Below, piece after piece: positions 1-8,350 of a stretch of 64,000 nucleotides of DNA (position 1 is the first letter of the stretch; each line of letters begins with the position of its first letter). The notes under the pieces are model-generated. The model worked only from the letters and a program-made list of their open reading frames with translations. It did no database searches and was not told the DNA's origin. Origin of the DNA: JAKAJA01 sp037440125 (GTDB lineage Bacteria > Acidobacteriota > UBA4820 > DSQY01); assembly GCA_037440125.1 (NCBI GenBank), contig JBBIUU010000001.1, positions 33,676 to 97,675 of the forward strand. Reading direction: 5' to 3'. Position numbers and translations under genes: made by a program.

Positions 1-23
1 TCCAGTTTTATCTCGACGGACTT

Positions 24-29
24 TATACT
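24..29 (+). promoter_or_regulatory. possible -10 element upstream of the prolyl oligopeptidase gene
   Basis: TATACT lies 42 bp before the start codon at 72. No convincing -35 hexamer is visible because the window begins about 20 bp upstream. A GAGGAG ribosome-binding site at 61-66 serves the downstream gene. Confidence 0.3.
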
Positions 30-71
30 CTGACGCTGGTGGTTCGAATGCCACCCGTTTGAGGAGACCCT

Positions 72-2246
72 ATGAAGCGCATCGTCTCGTCGTCCCTCTG
101 CTCGCTCCTTCTGGCCACCGCGCTCTGCACACCCGCCGCCGGGCGCCCCAAGTGTCCGCCGCCCACGGAGAAGCGCCCCGTGGTGGACACCTACCACGGT
201 GTCGCCGTGACCGACGACTACCGCTGGCTAGAGGACTGGTCCGACCCTGCGGTGAAGGCCTGGAGTGAAGCTCAGAACGCCTGCACGAGGGCCACCCTCG
301 ACGCCCTGCCGGGTCGAGACGCCCTCCGCGCCCGCTTCACGGAGCTCATGAGCGGGTCTTCCCCATCCTTCCGCGGCCTCCGCATCGCGGGGGGGACCCT
401 CTTCGCCGAGAAGGCCCAGCCGCCCAAGCAGCAGCCCTTCCTGGTGACCCTGGCCTCCCCCGACGACCCGTCCTCGGCGAAGGTCGTCCTGGACCCCAAC
501 GCGCTGGACGCGAGGGGAATCACGGCCATCGACTGGTACGTGCCCTCGCCCGATGGCAGGCTCGTGGCGGTCTCCCTCTCCGTGGGCGGCAGCGAGGACG
601 GCACGCTCCACGTCGTGGACGTGGCCACCGGGAAGTTCGTGTACGAGGCCATCGCGCGCGTCCAGGAGGGCACGGGCGGCGGCAGCATGGCCTGGGACAA
701 GGACGGCAAGGGCTTCCACTACACGCGCTACCCGCGCGCCGGCGAGCGCCCCGAGGCGGACGAGAACTTCTACCAGCAGGTCTACCACCACGTCCTCGGG
801 ACGCCCGAATCGCAGGACACCTACTCGATCGGGAAGGACTGGCCCCGCATCGCCGAGGGCGTCCTGACCCGGAGCGACGACGGCGCCTACCTCCTCGCCA
901 CCGTGGCCAACGGCGACGGCGGAGAGTTTGCGTTCTACCTCCAGGGCGCCGCCGGGACGTGGGCCAGGATCGCCGACTTCAAGGACAAGGTCGTCGCCGC
1001 GGAGTTCGGCCCCGCGGGGGACCTCTACCTGCTCTCCCTCAAGGACGCGCCGCGGGGCAAGGTGCTCCGCCTGCCGGCCGGCGAGACGGACCTTCGAAAG
1101 GCGGCCCTCGTGGTCCCCGAGTCCGTGGCCGTCATCGAGGGCCTCCAGCCCACCGAGAGCCGCCTCTACGTCCTCGACCTCCTGGGCGGACCCTCCCGCC
1201 TCCGCATCTTCGACCCCTCGGGGAAGGACCTGGGCACCGTCCCCGTGCCGCCGGTGAGCAGCGTCGGCGGTCTCCTCCGCACCGGGAAGGACGGCCTCCT
1301 ATTCCACAGCGTGAGCTACCTCGAGCCGGGCGCGTGGTTCCGCTACGACGCGGCCTCGGGGAAGGTCGTCAAGACCGGCCTCGTGCAGGTCTCCCCCGCG
1401 GACTTCTCCGACACCGAGGTGGTGCAGCTCCTCGCCACCTCCAAAGACGGCACCAAGATCCCCCTCATCGTTCTCCAGCGGAAGGGCACCAAGCTCGACG
1501 GGGGCAATCCCGCGCTCCTCACCGGTTACGGCGGCTTCGGCATCAGCGAGATGCCGGGCTTCTCGGCGGCGCGGCGCGCGTGGCTCGAGCACGGCGGCGT
1601 CTGGGCCATCGCGAGCCTGCGCGGCGGCGGGGACTTCGGCGAGGAGTGGCACGACGCGGGGAAGCTGCTGAAGAAACAGAACGTCTTCGACGACTTCTTC
1701 GCCTGCGCCCGGGCCCTCGTGGACCAGGGCTACACGAGGCCCGAGCGCCTCGCCATCACGGGCGGCAGCAACGGCGGCCTCCTCATGGGCGCCGAGCTGA
1801 CCCAGCACCCCGGGCTGTTCAAGGCGGTCGTGAGCCACGTGGGCATCTACGACATGCTCCGCGTGGAGCTCTCCACCAACGGCGCCTTCAACGTCACCGA
1901 GTACGGCACCGTGAAGGTGCCCGAGCAGTTCCGGGCCCTCTACGGCTACTCGCCCTACCACGCCGTGAGGAAGGGCGTCGCCTACCCGGCGAGCCTCTTC
2001 CTGACGGGCGCCAACGACCCGCGCGTAGACCCCATGCAGTCGAGGAAATTCGTGGCCGCACTCCAGGCCGCCAACAAGGCCAAGACGCCCATCCTCCTCC
2101 GCACCAACGCGAAGGCGGGCCACGGCCTGGACATGGCCCTGAGCGAGCGCATCGAGGAGAACGTGGACGTCTACGCGTTCCTCTTCAACGAGCTCGGGGT
2201 GAAGGTGAACGCCGGGCCCGCGAAGGCCCAGAAGAAGGGCACGTGA
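72..2246 (+). CDS. prolyl oligopeptidase family serine peptidase (S9A), exported
   Basis: The 724-residue protein matches full-length prolyl oligopeptidases, which cleave short proline-containing peptides after proline. Residues 1-24 form a signal peptide (basic start, Leu/Ala core, cleavage near AAG), so it probably acts in the periplasm. An N-terminal beta-propeller of about 400 residues is followed by an alpha/beta hydrolase domain. The nucleophile is in GGSNGG (Ser about 566), the acid is in NDPRVD (Asp about 649) and the histidine is in AGHG (about 684). GAGGAG sits 5 bp before the ATG. The stop codon overlaps the GTG start of the next gene, so the two are probably cotranscribed. Family identity is firm; the substrate is unknown. 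Confidence 0.93.
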   Translation: MKRIVSSSLCSLLLATALCTPAAGRPKCPPPTEKRPVVDTYHGVAVTDDYRWLEDWSDPAVKAWSEAQNACTRATLDALPGRDALRARFTELMSGSSPSFRGLRIAGGTLFAEKAQPPKQQPFLVTLASPDDPSSAKVVLDPNALDARGITAIDWYVPSPDGRLVAVSLSVGGSEDGTLHVVDVATGKFVYEAIARVQEGTGGGSMAWDKDGKGFHYTRYPRAGERPEADENFYQQVYHHVLGTPESQDTYSIGKDWPRIAEGVLTRSDDGAYLLATVANGDGGEFAFYLQGAAGTWARIADFKDKVVAAEFGPAGDLYLLSLKDAPRGKVLRLPAGETDLRKAALVVPESVAVIEGLQPTESRLYVLDLLGGPSRLRIFDPSGKDLGTVPVPPVSSVGGLLRTGKDGLLFHSVSYLEPGAWFRYDAASGKVVKTGLVQVSPADFSDTEVVQLLATSKDGTKIPLIVLQRKGTKLDGGNPALLTGYGGFGISEMPGFSAARRAWLEHGGVWAIASLRGGGDFGEEWHDAGKLLKKQNVFDDFFACARALVDQGYTRPERLAITGGSNGGLLMGAELTQHPGLFKAVVSHVGIYDMLRVELSTNGAFNVTEYGTVKVPEQFRALYGYSPYHAVRKGVAYPASLFLTGANDPRVDPMQSRKFVAALQAANKAKTPILLRTNAKAGHGLDMALSERIEENVDVYAFLFNELGVKVNAGPAKAQKKGT

Positions 2247-2932
2247 AGACCCTCGGGCTCGTCGGGGGGACGGGCTGGCCCTCGACGGTGGAGTACTACC
2301 GGGCCCTCAACGAGGAGGTGGGGAGGCGGACCGGCGGGCAGGACGCCGCCCGCCTCGTCCTCTACTCCCTCAATTTCGGGGACGTCCTCCGCCGCTTCGA
2401 TGCGGGGAACGACCGCGGCGTGCACGACCTGGCCCTCGCCGCCGCCCGGTCGGTGATCGCCGCGGGCGCTGAGGGCATGGTGCTGTGCGCCAACACCCTC
2501 CACATGTTCGCCGCGGAGCTCGAGGGGGAGCTCCCGGTCCCCATCATCCACATCGCGGAGGCCACGGCCCGGGACATCCGGGCGCGCGGCCTCACGCGGG
2601 TGGGGCTCCTGGGGACGAGGCGGACCATGGAGCTGGATTTCTATCCGGGCAAGATGCGCCCGAGAGGCATCGAGGTCCTCACGCCCTCCGAGGAGGAGCG
2701 CGCCTTCGTGAACCACGCGATCCTCAAGGAGCTCATCCTCGACCGGTTCCTCCCGGAGACGAAGGCCCGGATGCTCGAGGTCATCGAGGGGCTGGGGGCC
2801 CGGGGCGCCCAGGGCGTCGTCCTGGGCTGCACCGAGATCCCGCTCCTCGTGAAGCAGTCCGACACCGACCTGCCCCTCTTCGACACCCTGGCGCTCCACG
2901 TGAACGCCGCGGTGGACTTCGCGCTGGGCTAG
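2243..2932 (+). CDS. aspartate/glutamate racemase family protein
   Basis: This 229-residue cytoplasmic enzyme interconverts L- and D-aspartate (or glutamate) without a cofactor, using two cysteines. The N-terminus has the family pattern GLVGGTGWPSTVEYY. The first catalytic cysteine is in LCANTLH and the second in LGCTEIP, in the expected order. The GTG start lies inside the stop codon of the upstream peptidase (GTGA), indicating translational coupling. Pairing with a peptidase suggests amino-acid or peptide turnover, but D-amino-acid supply for the cell wall is equally possible. The exact substrate cannot be read from sequence. Confidence 0.88.
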   Translation: MKTLGLVGGTGWPSTVEYYRALNEEVGRRTGGQDAARLVLYSLNFGDVLRRFDAGNDRGVHDLALAAARSVIAAGAEGMVLCANTLHMFAAELEGELPVPIIHIAEATARDIRARGLTRVGLLGTRRTMELDFYPGKMRPRGIEVLTPSEEERAFVNHAILKELILDRFLPETKARMLEVIEGLGARGAQGVVLGCTEIPLLVKQSDTDLPLFDTLALHVNAAVDFALG

Positions 2933-2945
2933 GATCGGACCCGGT

Positions 2946-3572
2946 CTATTTCAGCGAGAACACGAGCTCCGCGTCCTTGGACTCGATGTGGAGCAGCACG
3001 CCCGTCCCGAACTCCTGGGCCGAGGCCAGGGCCGAGCGGACGAGGGGGCCGAAGTCGTCGTCGCCTTTGCCTTTCTCGCCCGAGCCGAACTCTTTGGCCC
3101 ACGACTCGACCGTGTCCATGGCGACGCTCAGGCTCACCTTCTCCTTGCCATCCTTGAGGACGGCGAAGGTGAGGCCCGTCGGCTTCCCCGCGGCGCCGTG
3201 GCGTGCCCTCGCAAAGGTCTTCACGTAGATCGTGGCCGTCTCGCCCTCGTCGCCCTTCTCGGAGGCGAAGAAGACCTCTCGGTCCTTCGCCTTCCCGCTC
3301 TGGACGAGCTTCATCAGGTCCGCCATGGTGACCTTGGTGTCGCGGCCGCCGATGTGGCCCACGTCGAACTTGTCCTCCTTGGTGTGGTCGGCCAGGTACT
3401 GGAGGAGCTGGACGGGCATCTCGATGGTGACCTTGTCGTGGTCGCTCTCGATGCGCAGCGCGACGAAGTCGGTGGAGGGCTGGGCGGCCGCGGCGGGGAC
3501 CAGGACGAACGCGGCGAGGATGCCGGCGGCCAGCGGGACGATGAGCCTGCGAAGGGTGCGTGGCGATCTCAT
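2946..3572 (-). CDS. exported hypothetical protein
   Basis: This 208-residue protein has a clear signal peptide (residues 1-30, basic stretch RTLRRL, hydrophobic core, cleavage near AAAAQ). The mature part is charged, rich in Lys, Asp and Glu, with no transmembrane segment and no family I can name. A flexible Gly/Lys/Asp patch lies near residue 170. It converges on the racemase gene with a 13-bp gap and diverges from the M20 peptidase gene across about 97 bp. A GGAGGTTCTCC ribosome-binding stretch precedes the ATG. The function is unknown; an exported location is the only inference I would make. Confidence 0.75.
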   Translation of the reverse strand: MRSPRTLRRLIVPLAAGILAAFVLVPAAAAQPSTDFVALRIESDHDKVTIEMPVQLLQYLADHTKEDKFDVGHIGGRDTKVTMADLMKLVQSGKAKDREVFFASEKGDEGETATIYVKTFARARHGAAGKPTGLTFAVLKDGKEKVSLSVAMDTVESWAKEFGSGEKGKGDDDFGPLVRSALASAQEFGTGVLLHIESKDAELVFSLK

Positions 3573-3669
3573 GGAGAACCTCCTGGGGATTCATACGGAG
3601 GAGACCCCCTGGAGTTGCAGGGCGGGGGGCGGCGTCCCTGCGTTACAATCCCATCTGGAGGAACCGCTC

Positions 3670-5046
3670 ATGTCCGACAACGCCGCCATCGCCTACGCCC
3701 GATCGAACCGCGACCGATTCCTGGAGGAGCTCAAAGACCTCCTCCGCATCCCCAGCGTCAGCACCCTTCCCGAGAACAAGCCCGACATCGAACGCGCGGC
3801 GGCCTGGATCGCCGACGACCTCCGGCAGACGGGCATGGAGCACGTGGAGATCATCCCCACCGCGGGCCACCCGCTAGTCTACGCGGACTGGCTCCACGCC
3901 GAGGGCAAGCCCACGGTCCTGTGCTACGGACACTACGACGTCCAGCCCGCCGAGCCCCTCGAGGAGTGGCACACGCCGCCCTTCGAGCCCGTCGTGCGCG
4001 ACGGCAACCTCTTCGCCCGAGGCTCCACCGACGACAAGGGCCAGCTCGTCATGCACCTCAAGGCCCTCGAGTCGCTCATGAAGACCGGCGGGGGCAGGCT
4101 CCCCGTCAACGTGCGCGTCATCATCGAGGGCGAGGAGGAGATCAGCGGCCAGGGGATCGACGCCTTCATCAAGACCAGCCCCGAGCGCCTGGCGTGCGAC
4201 GTAGTGGTGGTCTCCGACACGGAGATGTTCGCCCCGGGCCTGCCGAGCCTCACCGTGGGCCTGCGCGGCCTGTGCTACACGGAGATCGAGGCCCAGGGCC
4301 CCGCCAGCGACCTGCACTCGGGCTCCTACGGCGGGGCTTCGCCGAACCCGCTCTTCGCGCTTTGCGAGATCATCTCCAAGCTCAAGGACGCCGAGGGGCG
4401 CGTCCTCATCCCCGGTTTCTACGACAGGGTGAAGCCCCCGACAGAGGCCGAGCTCAAGGCTTGGGCTGCCCTGCCCTTCGACGAGGCCCACTACCTCAAG
4501 ACCGAGGTGGGCTCCACCGCGCTCACGGGCGAGCCGGACTACCCCGTGCTCTACCGGACCTGGGCCCGCCCCACGCTCGAGGTGCACGGCATGCCCGGCG
4601 GGTTCACGGGCGCCGGGGCCAAGACCGTCATCCCAGCCAGGGCCTCCGCCAAGGTCTCCATGCGCCTCGTGCCCGACCAGGACCCGCCGGAGGTCTTCGC
4701 GCGTTACCGCGACTACGTTCTCTCCCTCTGCCCCAAGGGCATCCGGCTGAACATCAAGCTGCTCGGCACGGGGCCGGCCATCGTCGTGGACACGGGCAAT
4801 CCCTACGTCCAGGTGGCCGCGGAGGCCATGCACGAGGTCTACAAGAGAGACACGGTCTTCATCCGCACGGGCGGATCCATCCCCATCGTGGCGGCCTTCG
4901 GCGAGCACCTCCACGCGCCCACGCTCCTCATGGGCTTCGGGCTCCCGGACTGCGCGGCGCACGGGCCCAACGAGAAGTTCGCGCTCGAGAACTTCTACGG
5001 CGGCACGGAGTCGCTCGTCCACCTCTTCCAGAAGCTGGGGGCTTGA
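3670..5046 (+). CDS. M20/M28 family dipeptidase (CNDP/ArgE-DapE type metallopeptidase)
   Basis: This 458-residue zinc-dependent hydrolase of the ArgE/DapE/carnosinase superfamily should cleave dipeptides or acylated amino acids in the cytoplasm. Metal-binding motifs are in order: GHYDVQP (His, then Asp), the bridging Asp in GSTDDKG, and the catalytic Glu pair in EGEEEISG. The lid/dimerisation domain follows, and a C-terminal histidine is in AHGPNE. The reading frame is open further upstream, but the ATG at 3670 has GGAGGAAC just before it, the family N-terminus (DRFLEELKDLLRIPSVS) begins here, and a TACAAT -10-like element lies at 3644-3649. No signal peptide is seen. Confidence 0.9.
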   Translation: MSDNAAIAYARSNRDRFLEELKDLLRIPSVSTLPENKPDIERAAAWIADDLRQTGMEHVEIIPTAGHPLVYADWLHAEGKPTVLCYGHYDVQPAEPLEEWHTPPFEPVVRDGNLFARGSTDDKGQLVMHLKALESLMKTGGGRLPVNVRVIIEGEEEISGQGIDAFIKTSPERLACDVVVVSDTEMFAPGLPSLTVGLRGLCYTEIEAQGPASDLHSGSYGGASPNPLFALCEIISKLKDAEGRVLIPGFYDRVKPPTEAELKAWAALPFDEAHYLKTEVGSTALTGEPDYPVLYRTWARPTLEVHGMPGGFTGAGAKTVIPARASAKVSMRLVPDQDPPEVFARYRDYVLSLCPKGIRLNIKLLGTGPAIVVDTGNPYVQVAAEAMHEVYKRDTVFIRTGGSIPIVAAFGEHLHAPTLLMGFGLPDCAAHGPNEKFALENFYGGTESLVHLFQKLGA

Positions 5047-5063
5047 GAAGCTAGGGGGGAGGA

Positions 5064-5891
5064 ATGGGCCTGTTCACCTCGAGGGAGCCTCGACGCCTCA
5101 CCGAAGAACCGCTCCACGTGGCCCCGGAGTTCGTGGGAAGACCCCTCGCGACGCCCACGCGTCGGGCCGTGGCCTTCGCCGTGGACTACGTCGTGCTCTT
5201 CGTCCCCGCCATCCTCGTCGCCCTCGCCGCGGCCGTGCTCTCCCTGCGGATGGCCGACCCCGGGGCGTACGGCGGTTTCAAGACCCTCATCCTCGGGCAT
5301 CCCACGGCCGAGGAGTCGCGGGCGGCGTGGGGGGCGGTGGGTCCCATCCTCGTGCACCTGGAGTCACCGGGCCTGCCGGCCGCGGCCCTCGAGGCGGGCG
5401 AGGCGAACGACCGGGAGAAGCTGGCGGAGGCGCTCCAGGGTTACGACCTGATGGTCGCCATGGCCATCGGTGAGCGCGAGGAGGTGAAGCCGCCCCCGCA
5501 CACCGTCCTCCTCCAGGTCGAGAAGCTCATCCCCAGGCCCTTCCGCGCGCTCGCTCTCTTCGGCGTGGCGGCACTCTACTTCACGCTCCTTCACGCGTCG
5601 CGTCGCGGCCAGACCCTCGGCAAGCGGCTCCTGGGCATCCGCGTCGTCCAGCTCGCCGGGGAGCCCCTGAGCCTGTTCGAGAGCTTCGAGCGCGCCGCCG
5701 CCTACCTGGAGATCCCCGCCACGCTGGGGCTCTCGCTCGTCTCGCTCTGGCGCGACCCAAACCGCCGTCTGCCCCACGACCGCGTCGTGCACACGGCCGT
5801 GCTCCGCGTGGAGCGTCAAGCGCCCCCGCAGCCCAAGGAGGCGCCCATCGCCGAGCCCGAGAGTGAGGAGAAGGAACCCCAGGCCGGCTAG
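5064..5891 (+). CDS. RDD family integral membrane protein
   Basis: This 275-residue protein contains an RDD domain, named for conserved Arg and Asp residues in the first helices (here RRAVAFAVDYV). Hydrophobic segments lie at about 45-70, 170-190 and 210-230, with a soluble insertion between the first two and a Pro/Glu-rich C-terminal tail. RDD proteins are small membrane proteins of mostly undefined role, some linked to transport. The sequence GQTLGKRLLGIRVV is typical of the family. It starts 17 bp after the M20 peptidase. Its stop codon shares the palindrome CTAG with the stop codon of the convergent gene, so the two genes overlap tail to tail by 4 bp. Confidence 0.8.
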   Translation: MGLFTSREPRRLTEEPLHVAPEFVGRPLATPTRRAVAFAVDYVVLFVPAILVALAAAVLSLRMADPGAYGGFKTLILGHPTAEESRAAWGAVGPILVHLESPGLPAAALEAGEANDREKLAEALQGYDLMVAMAIGEREEVKPPPHTVLLQVEKLIPRPFRALALFGVAALYFTLLHASRRGQTLGKRLLGIRVVQLAGEPLSLFESFERAAAYLEIPATLGLSLVSLWRDPNRRLPHDRVVHTAVLRVERQAPPQPKEAPIAEPESEEKEPQAG

Positions 5892-6906
5892 ACCGGCTTG
5901 GTCTTCAGGCCGAACCGCAGGGTGAGCTTCGCGCCCTCGGTGGTGGCCTGTCCGTAGGTTCCGCTGGAATCCTTGTACACGACCGTGCCCTCGTTTACGG
6001 TGAGGGGCGTGAGCGTGCGGTCGAGCTTCTGACCCAGGTGCTTCAGCGCCTCCCTGGCGAGCTCGGGGGAGGGATACTCGGCCACCAGGAGCGTGGTCAC
6101 GCCGCCATCCTTCGCCTTGTAGTCGCCCAGGGCCGCGGTGGCCCTCCGCTCGAGGAGGAGGGGGTCCCCGTCGCCCAGCGTGACGATGGCGCCGAGGCCC
6201 ACGGGCCCCCGCACGATGCGCAGGGAGCCCGGGACCAGCCCATCCTGGGGCAGGAGGGACAGGCACGGCGGTGGATCGGACGGGGGGATCTTCTCCGCGA
6301 TGGTCCGGCCCGCGCCCGTGAGCGGCTTGCCCATGCCGGGAGGGGCTTCGGGGCTCGTGACCACGATGTAGTACCGCCCCTTGAGCAGGAGGAGCTGGTT
6401 CCGCCCCACGGTGTGCCGCTCCGCCATCGAGGCGTCGGGCGTTTCCTTCCCACAGCTGCTCAGGTAGATCCNNNNNNNNNNNNNNNNNNNNNNNNNNNNN
6501 NNNNNNNNNNNNNNNNNNNNNNNNNNNNNNNNNNNNNNNNNNNNNNNNNNNNNNNNNNNNNNNNNNNNNNNCGCTCCGCCATCGAGGCGTCGGGCGTTTC
6601 CTTCCCACAGCTGCTCAGGTAGATCCCGAGGGCCGCGGCGGGGTCCGCCATGCGGTAGATCTCCGCCACGAGCGTCTCGCCGCCCCGCCGGTAGCGCTGG
6701 ACGGTGCACGCCTCGAACCCCGTCTCGAGGAAGATCTCGCCTCCGCCGTCGATGTGGTCGTAGAGCGCCTCTCCCTCGTACACCTTGGGCGCGCCGTCCT
6801 TCGCCCACCCCTCGGCCGGCCCCTGCGCGGGCATCAGCGCCGCGTCGCCCTCTGCCATCGCGATCCCAGGAAGGATCACCAGTCCGAGACAGAACGCGGC
6901 TGCCAT
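5888..6906 (-). CDS. DUF6599-like exported protein, interrupted by an assembly gap
   Basis: Collapsing the 100-N run (6472-6571) and one 55-bp flanking copy gives an intact frame of 287 residues. It starts with a signal peptide (MAAAFCLGLVILPG, cleavage near AMA). The mature part has features I associate with DUF6599: a DHIDGGGEIF segment early on, and a Cys-containing LSSCGKETPD region. DUF6599 has no established function. An alternative ATG at 7014 would add 36 residues, but these are encoded by the 8-bp repeat array at 6935-6966, so I prefer 6906. It follows the DUF362 gene in the same direction. As deposited, the frame is broken only by the gap. Confidence 0.7.
6472..6571. other. assembly gap (100 N) flanked by a 55-bp identical overlap
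   Basis: Exactly 100 N. The 55 bases before the gap (6417-6471) are identical to the 55 bases after it (6572-6626). Removing the N run plus one copy (155 bp) restores one continuous frame in the surrounding gene. This is best read as two contig ends sharing a k-mer-length overlap that were scaffolded instead of merged. Confidence 0.95.
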
Positions 6907-6934
6907 GGCCCAGCGGTTGTTCTTGGCCTTTGAT

Positions 6935-6983
6935 CTCCCCGGCTCTCCGGCTCTCCGGCTCTCCGGCTCGCGAATTCCGCGAG
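6935..6983. repeat. 8-bp tandem array (ctctccgg) plus small hairpin
   Basis: Four consecutive 8-bp units (ctccccgg once, then ctctccgg three times) span 6935-6966. They are followed directly by the hairpin ctcgcg-aattc-cgcgag (6967-6983). The array lies between the DUF362 gene and the DUF6599-like gene. The same 8-mer is reused at the end of gyrA (22874-22897). Confidence 0.8.
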
Positions 6984-7016
6984 CGGCCCGCGCCCCTACA
7001 CCCATCGTTGTCACCC

Positions 7017-8243
7017 TCAGACCTTATAGAGTTTGATCTTCGTCGGGTCCCCGATGCCGAGCCCGAGCTTCTGCGCGTAGTCGAGGTACTCGGTGAATCG
7101 GGGGTGCTCGTTCACCTTCACGCCCATGGCCTTGCGCTTGGCCACCATCTGGTCCTGGCCCACGCGGTCGAGGGCGAAGGGGTCGGTCGCGAAGTAGAGG
7201 GCGTTGTTCGGGTACCAGAACTGCTCGTTGGGCATGGGGCCGCCGTCGTACTGCCCCCGGATGCCGTCGGTGATGTTGAGGACGAGCTTGTCCCGGACCC
7301 ACGGCGCCGCGAGGACCTCCGTGCAGACCCTGAAGAAGAGCGGCTGGTGCAGGCGCCCCGTGTTGCAGATGGCGCCGTAGCCCAGGTTCTTCGTGGCCAT
7401 GGAGACGCCGTTGCCCGTGTTCTTGAAGGCCGCGAGGTTGATGATCTTCGTGAGGCGCTTGGTCAGGAGCTTGCCGAAGTAGGAGTACTCTCCCGTGAAG
7501 ACGTGCTGGTTGGCGTAGGCGTCGTCGTTGTCGTAGCCCTTCACGCTTCGGCCCTCGACGCCCTTGGCGAAGTAGTACGCCTCGAGGTCGAAGTTCGCGG
7601 CGCTGGGGTGCTCGCCCTTCTCGTTCTTCCAGGGCTTGCCGTCCTCGACCATGGTCTGCAGCGACTCGATGCGGACGCCGGGGAAGGCCTTCGCCGTGAA
7701 TCCCGCCTCCTTCAGCATGTCGTCGAAGCGGTCCCAGATCACGATGTTCCCGTACGGCACGCCGTTGGCCACGAGCCACGACACAACGGCAGCGGTGAGG
7801 GCGGGCGTGGTGTTGATGAGGGGCGCGCCCACCGGGTTCACCTTGATCCCCACCACGTCGTCCTTGGTGAAGAGGAGGTCGAAGCTCTTCTTGAGGCCCT
7901 GGCCGGTGAGCTCGGTGAGCCCCCGCTCGAACATCCTGTTCACGACGGCGGCATCGACGCGCCGGTCCTTCATGGCCTTCGCGTCCGTGACCTGGACGAC
8001 CTTCCCCGGGAAGGGCCCGGGGAGCGCGTGGGGCCCCTTGGGCACCTTCATGAAGTCGGCGATGTTGGTCTGCACTTCGGCGGGGGGCGCAGGCTTGACC
8101 TCCGCTTTCGCCTCCGGCTTCTCCTCGGCGAAATCGGGCACGCCCAGGACGAGCCCCCCCGCGGCGGCCACGCCGAGGGTCTTGAGGAAGTCTCTCCGGT
8201 CCGGGTCCAGCGCGGGCTTCATCGAACGGTATGAGCGTCTCAT
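7017..8243 (-). CDS. DUF362 domain-containing protein with Tat signal
   Basis: This 408-residue protein begins with a twin-arginine signal (DRRDFLKT at about residues 14-21, then a Gly/Ala/Val-rich hydrophobic stretch), so it should be exported folded. A Lys/Pro/Ala linker leads into a DUF362 domain, recognisable from the GIKVN segment, the later KNTGNGVSMATKNLGYG region and the ITDGIRGQYDGG region. DUF362 proteins often occur with iron-sulfur proteins, but their reaction is not established; no ferredoxin cysteine cluster is seen here. The ATG at 8243 has a GGGGGGA stretch 5 bp upstream. A second ATG at 8222 would still leave the Tat motif intact. Confidence 0.82.
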   Translation of the reverse strand: MRRSYRSMKPALDPDRRDFLKTLGVAAAGGLVLGVPDFAEEKPEAKAEVKPAPPAEVQTNIADFMKVPKGPHALPGPFPGKVVQVTDAKAMKDRRVDAAVVNRMFERGLTELTGQGLKKSFDLLFTKDDVVGIKVNPVGAPLINTTPALTAAVVSWLVANGVPYGNIVIWDRFDDMLKEAGFTAKAFPGVRIESLQTMVEDGKPWKNEKGEHPSAANFDLEAYYFAKGVEGRSVKGYDNDDAYANQHVFTGEYSYFGKLLTKRLTKIINLAAFKNTGNGVSMATKNLGYGAICNTGRLHQPLFFRVCTEVLAAPWVRDKLVLNITDGIRGQYDGGPMPNEQFWYPNNALYFATDPFALDRVGQDQMVAKRKAMGVKVNEHPRFTEYLDYAQKLGLGIGDPTKIKLYKV

Positions 8244-8304
8244 GGCGTCCCCCCTCAACCGATAGGATACGCCCTGGCCGCGCGTGAAGTTTAGGGGGGC
8301 GTGT

Positions 8305-8332
8305 CCGGAGGGGGCCGCGAAGCCCCCTCCGG
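8305..8332 (-). terminator. stem-loop downstream of the methyltransferase gene
   Basis: A perfect 11-bp GC-rich stem (ccggagggggc with gccccctccgg) encloses a 6-nt loop, 19 bp after the stop of the minus-strand methyltransferase gene. There is no long U-tract, so termination efficiency is uncertain. Confidence 0.55.
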
Positions 8333-8350
8333 TGTGCATCGGGGCGTCCC

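Noticed and set aside
38..55. T-arm-like ggtgg-ttcgaatg-ccacc
   Set aside because: The loop has 8 bases, C61 is missing, and no acceptor or anticodon stem is found around it, so it is not a tRNA.
959..2932. Long frame covering the prolyl oligopeptidase in another phase and continuing into the racemase
   Set aside because: Only the part from GTG 2243 encodes a recognisable protein; the rest is an Arg/Pro-rich out-of-phase translation.
6417..6626. 55-bp direct repeats as attachment sites or a mobile-element footprint
   Set aside because: They flank a 100-N gap, and the same length occurs at another gap; merging restores an intact gene. No integrase or transposase is nearby.
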